A DNA stretch of 20,765 nucleotides from JALXDT01 sp964634755 (lineage in GTDB: Bacteria; Acidobacteriota; Aminicenantia; JAMOAD01), in NCBI GenBank assembly GCA_964634755.1, contig CAZWJH010000040.1, positions 1 to 20,765 of the forward strand, given 5' to 3'. The notes under the pieces were generated by a model, which saw only the letters and a list, made by a program, of their open reading frames with translations, made no database searches and had not been told where the DNA came from. Position numbers and translations under genes: made by a program. Below, piece after piece: positions 1 through 5,598 of this stretch (position 1 is the first letter of the stretch; every line of letters starts with the position of its first letter).

Positions 1-171
1 ACATTTGTTGTAAAGTGGATTTACAGGGATATGAATGCGGATGCTTTTGCAAGTTTTTGCCTTGATGAAAATGGCAAGGCAGTACGCATAAAAATGAAAG
101 GAATTTCACCTGATATGGACTTTAGCTTTGATTTTCAGGATCTTAATTTTACAAGAATCAGGAAAAAATAA
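1..171 (+). CDS. C-terminal fragment of a probable serine hydrolase (DUF3471-like tail)
   Basis: An open frame runs from the left edge to a TAA at 169-171 and gives 56 residues with no start codon of its own, so the gene begins outside the window. The visible part is an alternating aromatic and charged beta-strand pattern (VKWIYRDMNADAF, then SFCLDENGKAVRIKM, then FDFQDLNFTRI). This resembles the small beta-barrel tail (DUF3471 type) that follows the catalytic domain in many class C beta-lactamase-like serine hydrolases, where a phrase like 'F..D..GK...I.M' is typical. No catalytic residue is in view, so the hydrolase assignment rests only on this tail. The frame ends 2 bases before the stop of the converging gene on the other strand. 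Confidence 0.55.
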   Translation, partial: TFVVKWIYRDMNADAFASFCLDENGKAVRIKMKGISPDMDFSFDFQDLNFTRIRKK

Positions 172-173
172 AT

Positions 174-1046
174 TTATCTCGGCAGAACTTTGTAGGCTAT
201 GATTCTATTATCATAAAAGGTGGGAATTATAAGCAAATTCTTTGAATAAACAAAACCAAGATCAGCTGAGTTGATCTTCTCTTTTGTTGTATCGAGGAGA
301 ACAGTAATTTTACCTTTGGTTGAAACAAATAGAGTTTTTCCCGCCCAATTTGAAGTTATAAATCCGAAATTTTTAAATGGAATCAATCCGTCAATTCCAG
401 TGCCAACATAAACCTCTCCCAAAACCTTTTTGGTTTTAATATCAAAGATTTTAATCTTTTTTTCACCTGAACTTCCCACATAAAGCACACTTTTTGTAGA
501 GTACAATCCATTGGGATTTTTAACCATTGATTTATCAAGCCATTTTTCAATCTTACCATCCTTTAATCTGTAAACAGCGCTGTTTTTACCTGAAGTATCC
601 GAAAAATACAGGGTACCCGAAGAATCAGCTGCTATGTCATTTAAAAAGATAGCATCTTCAACCTTGTAAAATTTGATAATTTTCCCGGAATTAAGATCTA
701 TCTCAGCTATTCTGTCAACATCCGTAACATAAAGCCTGTTCTTATAAGTGCAAAGACCTTTAGGAGAACTAAGCCCTGTTGCCCACTTGAGCTTAATAAT
801 CTTCCCCTGAGTTGAAACTTTTGAAATAAAGCCATTGTTATCTTTTTTCGAAGGAGAGCCATTTATATTGGAAATGTAAAGAGCATCTGTTTTTTTATCA
901 TACCAGACTGATTCCGGAGTCTTAAAAACCTTACCGGATTCCCAGACCTTTTTAAGATAAAAATCGGAATCTTTGGCATAAAGAGTCCCCGATACAAACA
1001 CAGTTATCAAAAAAATGATAAGTAAAAAAACCTTTGGATGCTTCAT
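174..1046 (-). CDS. exported SMP-30/gluconolactonase-like beta-propeller protein
   Basis: This gene encodes 290 residues. Residues 1-24 are a Sec signal peptide (MKHPK, then a hydrophobic core, ending GTLYA), so the protein acts in the periplasm or at the envelope. The mature part repeats short strand motifs such as PESVWYD, SSPKGLCTYKNRLYVTD, FLNDIAADSSGTLYFSD, NPNGLY and GIDGLIPF. This is the pattern of the six-bladed SMP-30/gluconolactonase/LRE propeller, whose family uses a Glu, two Asn and an Asp as metal ligands; candidates are the Glu in PES, the Asn in LND and PNG, and the Asp in IDG. The substrate is unknown; family members hydrolyse lactones, but many exported ones are uncharacterised. 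The ATG at 1046 is preferred because AGGAGG lies 5 bases upstream. A GTG at 1052 is in frame but overlaps that ribosome site. It is a single gene, divergent from hicBA. Confidence 0.8.
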   Translation of the reverse strand: MKHPKVFLLIIFLITVFVSGTLYAKDSDFYLKKVWESGKVFKTPESVWYDKKTDALYISNINGSPSKKDNNGFISKVSTQGKIIKLKWATGLSSPKGLCTYKNRLYVTDVDRIAEIDLNSGKIIKFYKVEDAIFLNDIAADSSGTLYFSDTSGKNSAVYRLKDGKIEKWLDKSMVKNPNGLYSTKSVLYVGSSGEKKIKIFDIKTKKVLGEVYVGTGIDGLIPFKNFGFITSNWAGKTLFVSTKGKITVLLDTTKEKINSADLGFVYSKNLLIIPTFYDNRIIAYKVLPR

Positions 1047-1072
1047 AGACACCTCCTTTTGCTTAGTTAATT

Positions 1073-1100
1073 ATTATAATAAATATGAAAAAATATTCAA
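1073..1100 (-). promoter_or_regulatory. promoter of the SMP-30-like gene
   Basis: Read on the minus strand, TTGAAT (1100-1095) is followed after 16 bases by a perfect TATAAT (1078-1073). The start codon is about 26 bases downstream, leaving room for the AGGAGG ribosome site. The -35 boxes of this promoter and of the divergent hicBA promoter are 17 bases apart, so a regulator bound between them could affect both. Confidence 0.6.
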
Positions 1101-1117
1101 AGGGGAGTTTCTATTCC

Positions 1118-1146
1118 TTGACATTACAACAGTCTTATGGTAATTT
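1118..1146 (+). promoter_or_regulatory. promoter of hicBA
   Basis: A perfect TTGACA (1118-1123) is followed by a 17-base spacer and TAATTT (1141-1146). Transcription would begin near 1153 and give a leader of about 36 bases containing the hicB ribosome site (AGGGAG, about 1178-1183). The 12 bases TATTCCTTGACA around this -35 box recur exactly at 1659-1670 upstream of the sirtuin gene. Confidence 0.6.
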
Positions 1147-1188
1147 TTATTCAAAGATTTAATACTATAAAATATAGAGGGAGATAAA

Positions 1189-1392
1189 ATGAAAATTAAA
1201 GTATATCTCGAACCAAGTGATGAGGGAGGATATACTGTAATAGTACCCTCTTTACCGGGATGCATCTCAGAAGGAGATACAAAAGAAGAAGCATTAAAAA
1301 ATATCAAAGAAGCAATAAAGCTCTATCTTGAACCTGTTGAAGACGATAAACTAATAGCCACTGAAGTAGAAGAGATAGAATTGACCATATGA
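1189..1392 (+). CDS. hicB: HicB-family antitoxin
   Basis: This gene encodes 67 residues forming a single HicB-like (UPF0150) domain: MKIKVYLEPSDEGGYTVIVPSLPGC, then SEGDTKEEALKNIKEAI. The strand/PSLPGC/EG-T-EEAL-N-EAI pattern is the family signature. It is expected to bind and neutralise the HicA toxin encoded next. Unlike longer HicB antitoxins it has no C-terminal helix-turn-helix or ribbon-helix-helix DNA-binding domain, so autoregulation by HicB alone is doubtful. The start is set by an AGGGAG ribosome site about 5 bases upstream. Its stop overlaps the hicA start (ATGA at 1389-1392), which indicates translational coupling. Antitoxin-first order is the less common but known arrangement. 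Confidence 0.88.
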   Translation: MKIKVYLEPSDEGGYTVIVPSLPGCISEGDTKEEALKNIKEAIKLYLEPVEDDKLIATEVEEIELTI

Positions 1393-1616
1393 GTAAAGTT
1401 CCGGGTTTAAATTATGATAAAGTGATAAAAGCTCTTCAAAGAGACGGATGGGTAATAGTTCAGCAAAGAGGCTCACATATAAGACTACAAAAACACCTTG
1501 AAAATGAAGTTCTTAAAATTATAGTACCTGCCCACAAACCGATAAAAAGATCCACACTCTCTCATATCTTAAAGCAAGCAAGGATATCACTGGACGATTT
1601 CTTGGATAAATTATAA
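1389..1616 (+). CDS. hicA: HicA-family mRNA interferase toxin
   Basis: This gene encodes 75 residues with the compact double-stranded-RNA-binding-like fold of HicA: VPGLNYDKVIKALQRDGW, then QQRGSHIRLQK, then IVPAHKPIKRSTLSHILKQA. The catalytic histidine of the family is His30 in GSHIRL. In characterised members HicA cleaves mRNA without needing the ribosome and is held inactive by HicB. The gene is complete and shows no frame disruption, so the pair is probably functional. It starts inside the hicB stop codon and has no strong ribosome site of its own. It ends about 86 bases before the sirtuin gene, which has its own promoter. Confidence 0.9.
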   Translation: MSKVPGLNYDKVIKALQRDGWVIVQQRGSHIRLQKHLENEVLKIIVPAHKPIKRSTLSHILKQARISLDDFLDKL

Positions 1617-1664
1617 TAATTTTTTAACCTAACTTTTATCTATAAAAGATACAATTTTTATTCC

Positions 1665-1693
1665 TTGACAAAATACAGAAACTTTAATAAATT
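1665..1693 (+). promoter_or_regulatory. promoter of the sirtuin gene, probably giving a near-leaderless mRNA
   Basis: TTGACA (1665-1670), a 17-base spacer and TAAATT (1688-1693) precede the ATG at 1703. If the -10 box sits at -12 to -7, the start codon lies at about +4, leaving no room for a ribosome-binding site. None is visible in the bases before the ATG. Confidence 0.55.
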
Positions 1694-1702
1694 ATCACAG
1701 CT

Positions 1703-2452
1703 ATGAAGGAAGAGATAAAAAGGGCTGGGGAAATTATTTTTAATTCAAAACATACGGTTGGTTTCACAGGAGCTGGAATTTCGGTTGAAAGCGGAATACC
1801 TCCTTTCAGAGGTAAAAACGGGCTCTGGTCAAAGTATGATCCGATTTTCCTTGATCTATGGTATTTTGAACAGCATCCTTATGAATCATGGATAAAAATC
1901 AAGGAAATATTTTATGATTTTTTCGGGAAAAGCAAACCAAACAGAGCTCACTATGCTCTTGCAGAGCTTGAGAGTATGGGTTATATAAAATCAGCGATTA
2001 CCCAAAATATTGATAATCTTCATCAGATAGCAGGAAGCAAAAATGTCATTGAGTTTCACGGAAATTCAAGAACACTTGTGTGTTCAAGGTGCAGTAAAAC
2101 CTATGATTTCAGAGAAGAGCTGATAAAAGAGCTTCCTCCGAAGTGTGAAGACTGTGGCGGAGTTTTAAGGCCTGATTTTATATTCTTTTCAGAGCCTATA
2201 AAGCCTGAAGTTTACGAAGCCTCTTTCAGAGAGGCAAGAGCAGCGGATGTTTTCCTTGTAATCGGCACAACAGGAGAAATTATGCCTGCATCTCAGGTGG
2301 CTTTCACTGCAAAGTACAATGGAGCCACAATTATTGAAATAAATATTGAAGAATCCAATTATACAAAAACAATAACAGATATTTTCCTACAGGGGAAAGC
2401 TACAGAGATGATGGATTCGCTTTTGGAAGAGATAAAAAAACTTTCCTTATAG
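1703..2452 (+). CDS. Sir2-family NAD-dependent protein deacylase (sirtuin)
   Basis: This gene encodes 249 residues, the usual bacterial sirtuin length. NAD-binding motifs are GAGIS (23-27) and ESGIPPFRG (29-37). QNIDNLH begins at residue 101, and His119 in EFHGNS is the catalytic base. A structural zinc site is formed by Cys127, Cys130, Cys148 and Cys151 (two CxxC pairs). Family enzymes remove acetyl or other acyl groups from lysine using NAD, giving nicotinamide and O-acyl-ADP-ribose. Two motifs deviate from the common form: FFSE at 161-164 where many members have LFGE, and GTTGEIMPAS where many have GTS..V.PA, so the acyl preference should not be assumed. The gene is cytosolic and apparently monocistronic. 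Its TAG stop directly abuts the TAA of the converging ykgJ-like gene. Confidence 0.92.
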   Translation: MKEEIKRAGEIIFNSKHTVGFTGAGISVESGIPPFRGKNGLWSKYDPIFLDLWYFEQHPYESWIKIKEIFYDFFGKSKPNRAHYALAELESMGYIKSAITQNIDNLHQIAGSKNVIEFHGNSRTLVCSRCSKTYDFREELIKELPPKCEDCGGVLRPDFIFFSEPIKPEVYEASFREARAADVFLVIGTTGEIMPASQVAFTAKYNGATIIEINIEESNYTKTITDIFLQGKATEMMDSLLEEIKKLSL

Positions 2453-2770
2453 TTTATCCTTCAAAAGACAGCCTTCGGGAAGTTCATAATTCGCCCAAAC
2501 AAATGGAAAATCTTTGCACTGCTTTGGTCTTACTTCATAAATCGTACAAAGGTTGTTTTCATCAAGGAATATGCATTCGGTTGAATTTTTCTTATCCTTC
2601 AAAACAAGACTTCTTCTTTGAAGAACATTACAGTATTTTTCAGTAAACTCATAAACATCAATCCCCAAATACTCTGCTATTCTTTCAGCCTCTCCCGATC
2701 CTAAAAAAACATAGCCATCGGTTTTACAGCAGAGGCCGCATCCCTTACAAACTGAAAAATCGTATTTCAT
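2447..2770 (-). CDS. YkgJ-family cysteine-cluster protein
   Basis: This gene encodes 107 residues with nine cysteines. CKGCGLCC places Cys8, Cys11, Cys14 and Cys15 at the N-terminus. They are followed by CIFLDENNLCTIYEVRPKQCKDFPF (split over residues 66-90), which contributes Cys66, Cys75 and Cys85. This CxxCxxCC plus C-IY-RP-C-FPF layout is the signature of the YkgJ (UPF0153/CxxCxxCC) family, whose members are thought to bind zinc or an iron-sulfur cluster. No biochemical role is established for them. The 3' end overlaps the sirtuin gene by 6 bases, tail to tail. No ribosome site precedes the ATG; a TATAAT box lies only 5 bases upstream of it. Confidence 0.85.
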   Translation of the reverse strand: MKYDFSVCKGCGLCCKTDGYVFLGSGEAERIAEYLGIDVYEFTEKYCNVLQRRSLVLKDKKNSTECIFLDENNLCTIYEVRPKQCKDFPFVWANYELPEGCLLKDKL

Positions 2771-2775
2771 ACTTT

Positions 2776-2781
2776 ATTATA
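2776..2781 (-). promoter_or_regulatory. -10 box of the ykgJ-like gene, placing the start codon at the transcript end
   Basis: A perfect TATAAT on the minus strand is separated from the ATG (2770) by only 5 bases, so the transcript would start at or within a base or two of the start codon. No clear -35 hexamer is visible at 16-18 bases, and no Shine-Dalgarno sequence is present. Confidence 0.45.
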
Positions 2782-2835
2782 TCATGTAAGTTTTTAATGT
2801 GATAAAATTATATATAACATCAATGGAGAGGGATT

Positions 2836-3546
2836 ATGAAAATAACAGCTTTTAATGGAAGTCCGAGGGGAAAATCAGGAAATACCCATATTATTGTTGA
2901 AGAGTTTTTAAAAGGAGCGGAAGAAGCAGGAGCAGAAACAGAAAATATCCTTTTAAACAGAAAAAAGATAAGAGAGTGCATCGGCTGTTTTGATTGCTGG
3001 ACCAAAACTCCCGGGAAATGCATTATCAAAGATGATATGGATGAGCTAACCGAAAAATTCGTCCGTTCGGATATAGTCGTAATTGCAACTCCTCTATATG
3101 TTGACAATGTTTCCGGTCTCATGAAAATTTTCATGGATAGAATGATACCGATTTTCGAACCATACTTTGTAAAAGATGAAAACGGAGAGACAAGACATAA
3201 AAAGAGATACAAAAAGTATCCTAAAATAGTGATTATTTCTAACTGCGGATTTCCGGAGCAGAGTCATTTTCAGGTATTAAAACTCCTTTTCAGAAGAGTC
3301 GCAAGAAATCTCCACACTGAGGTTATAGGAGAAATATACAGGGGAGAGGGAGAAATTTTAAAAAATGAAAACCCACTAATCAAACCTTTCATAAGAAAAT
3401 ATTTGCATTTTGTAAAAAAAGCCGGAGAGGAAATTGCAAATAATGGAAAAATTTCCGAAAATACTCAAAAAAAGTTGGAAAAACCGATTATACCATATCG
3501 TTTGTACTTCACGGGAGCAAACAAAAGCTGGAAAATAGAAAATTAA
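2836..3546 (+). CDS. flavodoxin-fold NAD(P)H-dependent FMN reductase/oxidoreductase
   Basis: This gene encodes 236 residues. The FMN phosphate-binding loop is GSPRGKSGNT (8-17), directly after the first beta strand. CIGCFDCW (48-55) and Cys62 form the cysteine-rich segment typical of the multimeric iron-sulfur flavoprotein/NADPH-dependent FMN reductase branch. ATPLYVDNVSG (84-94) is the second flavin loop. The protein is likely cytosolic and reduces a quinone, nitro compound or iron-sulfur partner, but the substrate cannot be read from the sequence. The C-terminal 60 residues are basic and lack a recognisable motif. GGAGAGGG, about 4-11 bases before the ATG, sets the start. It is divergent from the ykgJ-like gene across 65 AT-rich bases and is followed by the first palindromic repeat. 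Confidence 0.85.
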   Translation: MKITAFNGSPRGKSGNTHIIVEEFLKGAEEAGAETENILLNRKKIRECIGCFDCWTKTPGKCIIKDDMDELTEKFVRSDIVVIATPLYVDNVSGLMKIFMDRMIPIFEPYFVKDENGETRHKKRYKKYPKIVIISNCGFPEQSHFQVLKLLFRRVARNLHTEVIGEIYRGEGEILKNENPLIKPFIRKYLHFVKKAGEEIANNGKISENTQKKLEKPIIPYRLYFTGANKSWKIEN

Positions 3547-3563
3547 AATCACAGTTTAATCTT

Positions 3564-3606
3564 TTTTACCCTACAAAACTTGATTTTTTTGATTTTGTAG
3601 GGTAAA
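3564..3606. repeat. palindromic repeat, copy 1 (left of the nucleotidyltransferase gene)
   Basis: The arms are TTTACCCTACAAAA (3565-3578) and TTTTGTAGGGTAAA (3593-3606). They form a perfect 14-base inverted repeat around a 14-base loop (CTTGATTTTTTTGA). A second copy at 4607-4649 matches at 42 of 43 positions, including the loop, so the two also form direct repeats bracketing one gene. No T-tract follows on either strand, so it does not look like an intrinsic terminator. The right arm ends 7 bases before the ATG at 3614. No further copy was seen in the window. Confidence 0.9.
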
Positions 3607-3608
3607 TT
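3580..3608 (+). promoter_or_regulatory. candidate promoter embedded in palindromic repeat copy 1
   Basis: TTGATT (3580-3585), inside the hairpin loop, and TAAATT (3603-3608), across the end of the right arm, are spaced by exactly 17 bases. The ATG at 3614 lies at about the predicted transcription start, matching the leaderless layout of neighbouring genes. Any factor binding the palindrome would cover this promoter. This is a pattern match only. Confidence 0.4.
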
Positions 3609-3613
3609 AAAAC

Positions 3614-4606
3614 ATGGATGATTTAAAAAATGCATTAAAAGAAAACTTAGAATATTATAAGAATCAGGAAAAAATTATAATAGGAATCCTTAGCACACTC
3701 CCAAAGGGAAGAATTAAAGAAAAAAAAATCAATGGAGATTCTTACTATTATCTTCAATACAGGAAAGGTAAAAAAATAATTGACAAATATGTGGGCAAAA
3801 ATTATCCGAAAGATATTGCTAAAAAAATAGAACAAAGAAAAAAACTTGAAGATCAACTCAAAGAGGTAAGAAAGGCAATAAAACTTTTGAGTAAAAACAA
3901 TAAAGAAAATGACGTGAATCTTATTGAGCCGGCAAAAAAAATATTTGAGAAACTTTCCAAGGAAAAATTATGGGAAGAAGGTTTTGAAATAATAGGAAGC
4001 TGGTGCTTTATACTATATCAAAAGTATCTTGATTTTCCCAAATATCCTCTTAAAACAGATGATCTTGATATTCTCATCCCTTTACCATATAAAGGAAAAA
4101 TTTTTGATATCTCATCTTTTTTTAAATCTTTGGGGTTTTCAGAAAACTTTAATCCTGACGGTTCTATCTTTTACACTCTTCCAAATCTTAAAGTGGAATT
4201 TTTATCCCCTGAAAAGAGAAAAAAAGAGTTTGCAAATTACATAAAAGAACTAAGAATCTATCCTCAACAACTAAGATACCTTGAGATACTGCTAAGCGAC
4301 CCTATTATTTTAAAAATAGGCAGAGGTATAAAGGTCAAAGTGCCATCACCTTCGAGCTTTTTTCTTCACAAATTACTTATTGCAGGAAAAAGAAGGGAAA
4401 AGGGTAAAGGAGAAAAGGACATAAAACAGGCTATATATACAGGTAAGTACATATTAATTAATGAAAAAGAAAAATTAGTCGGAATGTTTGGAAAGCTTCC
4501 CAAAGCGAGAAAATCAAAAATTCTAAATGCTTTAAAAAAATCGGAAAATTTATTTATCTTAGAGCAAGAAACAATAAGAGAGCTTATAAAAATTCTTTCT
4601 TCTTAA
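3614..4606 (+). CDS. nucleotidyltransferase-fold protein with DUF6788-like N-terminal region
   Basis: This gene encodes 330 residues in two parts. Residues about 20-95 contain LPKGRIKEKKINGDSYYYLQ, RKGKKIIDKYVGK and a charged helix, resembling the small DUF6788-type domain. Residues about 105-330 resemble GSU2403-like nucleotidyltransferase-fold proteins: GSW (128-130), then TDDLDIL (148-154) supplying the two catalytic aspartates, a likely third acid at Glu195 in KVEFLSP, and PSPSSFFLHKLLIAGKR (244-260). Relatives of this fold include AbiEii/MNT-type toxins and defence enzymes that transfer nucleotides to RNA or protein, but no target is evident here. No antitoxin-sized partner gene is adjacent. 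No ribosome site precedes the ATG. The gene alone is bracketed by the two palindromic repeats, suggesting a self-contained unit. The nucleotidyltransferase fold is fairly secure; the biological role is not. Confidence 0.75.
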   Translation: MDDLKNALKENLEYYKNQEKIIIGILSTLPKGRIKEKKINGDSYYYLQYRKGKKIIDKYVGKNYPKDIAKKIEQRKKLEDQLKEVRKAIKLLSKNNKENDVNLIEPAKKIFEKLSKEKLWEEGFEIIGSWCFILYQKYLDFPKYPLKTDDLDILIPLPYKGKIFDISSFFKSLGFSENFNPDGSIFYTLPNLKVEFLSPEKRKKEFANYIKELRIYPQQLRYLEILLSDPIILKIGRGIKVKVPSPSSFFLHKLLIAGKRREKGKGEKDIKQAIYTGKYILINEKEKLVGMFGKLPKARKSKILNALKKSENLFILEQETIRELIKILSS

Positions 4607-4650
4607 TTTTACCCTACAAAACTTGATTATTTTGATTTTGTAGGGTAAAA
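4607..4650. repeat. palindromic repeat, copy 2 (right of the nucleotidyltransferase gene)
   Basis: The arms TTTACCCTACAAAA (4608-4621) and TTTTGTAGGGTAAA (4636-4649) extend by one more T-A pair (4607/4650) to 15 bases. The loop is CTTGATTATTTTGA, one base different from copy 1. It starts immediately after the TAA of the nucleotidyltransferase gene. The period between copies is 1043 bases. The promoter-like pair of copy 1 is degraded here (TTGATT 4623-4628, TAAAAA 4646-4651). Confidence 0.9.
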
Positions 4651-4675
4651 ACTATTCGCATAAAAAAGCTGTTTC

Positions 4676-4704
4676 TTGACAATTTTTCTCTATTTTGAAA
4701 TATT
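4676..4704 (+). promoter_or_regulatory. promoter of the EamA transporter gene, predicted leaderless
   Basis: TTGACA (4676-4681), a 17-base spacer and AATATT (4699-4704) place +1 at about 4711, the A of the start codon. No Shine-Dalgarno sequence is present between the box and the ATG. Confidence 0.5.
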
Positions 4705-4710
4705 AGTTCA

Positions 4711-5589
4711 ATGAAAAAAGAAAGGATTTATTCAAGTTTTATTCTGCTTCTTGCAGCGGCAATCTGGGGGTTTGCTTTTGTAGCTCAAAAGATAGGAATG
4801 AGGTATGTGGGTCCTTTTACCTTTAATGGCGTAAGGTTTTTGTTAGGAGCAATTGTGCTTATTCCTTTTCTAAAAGTGTTTAAATCAGAAAGTCAGAGTA
4901 GAACAAAACCCGGAATTTTAAAATACGGTTTTATTGCAGGAGTTTTTCTCTTTTTAGGCTCATCATTTCAACAAATAGGAATACTTTACACTACAGCAGG
5001 AAAAGCTGGTTTTATCACAGGATTATACATCGTATTTGTTCCCATTATCGGAATTTTTGTGGGGCAAAAGATTGGAATCTCAAAGTGGTTGGCTGTTTTA
5101 ATATCATTCATCGGCCTTTATCTTCTCAGCGTAAAAAGTGGAATTTCCATTGGAAGAGGAGACCTGCTTGTTCTTATAGGCTCTTTCTTTTGGGCATTTC
5201 ATGTTCAATTGATAGGACATATAGCCAATAAATTTGATACAATAAAATTTGCTATTATTCAGTTTTTTACAAATTCTGTTATTAGCTTAATTGCAGCATC
5301 CTTGTTTGAAACAATAAAATTATCAGCTATCTTAAACGCATACCTTCCCATACTGTATGCAGGCATTCTTTCGGTCGGGGTTGCTTCCACTCTTCAGATT
5401 TTCGGGCAAAAGAGGACAGAGCCTACTGTATCCGCCTTGATTCTTGAGACAGAGTCCGTTTTTTCTGTTATTGGCGGCGGGTTAATTTTAAATGAAATTC
5501 TGAATTTCAAGGAAATAACAGGGTGCGTTTTAATGCTTTTCGGAATTATCATTTCACAAATTGACTTTAAAAGAAGAAAAAAACTTTAA
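4711..5589 (+). CDS. EamA/DMT-family inner-membrane transporter
   Basis: This gene encodes 292 residues with about ten hydrophobic segments arranged as two tandem five-helix EamA repeats. The first repeat opens with LLAAAIWGFAFVAQKIGM and FNGVRFLLGAIVLIPF, the classic start of the drug/metabolite transporter superfamily. The second opens near GDLLVLIGSFFWAFHVQLIG and ends in a helix followed by a basic KRRKK tail at the cytosolic side. Members export amino acids, purines or other metabolites, and no substrate can be assigned. It has its own promoter and no ribosome site. It converges on dxs with only 9 bases between the stop codons and no terminator between them. Confidence 0.88.
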   Translation: MKKERIYSSFILLLAAAIWGFAFVAQKIGMRYVGPFTFNGVRFLLGAIVLIPFLKVFKSESQSRTKPGILKYGFIAGVFLFLGSSFQQIGILYTTAGKAGFITGLYIVFVPIIGIFVGQKIGISKWLAVLISFIGLYLLSVKSGISIGRGDLLVLIGSFFWAFHVQLIGHIANKFDTIKFAIIQFFTNSVISLIAASLFETIKLSAILNAYLPILYAGILSVGVASTLQIFGQKRTEPTVSALILETESVFSVIGGGLILNEILNFKEITGCVLMLFGIIISQIDFKRRKKL

Positions 5590-5598
5590 AATAGTTCC

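Noticed and set aside
1074..1307. Minus-strand frame across the hicBA promoter and hicB
   Set aside because: It is antisense to a clear promoter and to the HicB coding region, with no ribosome site and no protein-like pattern.
1633..1648. Small palindrome CTTTTA-TCTA-TAAAAG after hicA as a terminator
   Set aside because: The stem is almost entirely A/T with a 4-base loop and is not followed by a run of T; expected by chance in such AT-rich intergenic DNA.
2820..3212. A 130-residue minus-strand frame opposite the flavodoxin-fold gene
   Set aside because: It is antisense to the conserved flavin-binding motifs and has no start signal; a shadow of the real gene.
3564..4650. The two palindromic repeats as a CRISPR array or as intrinsic terminators
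   Set aside because: Only two copies exist and they are separated by a whole gene rather than a spacer. The stems are not GC-rich and no T-tract follows on either strand.
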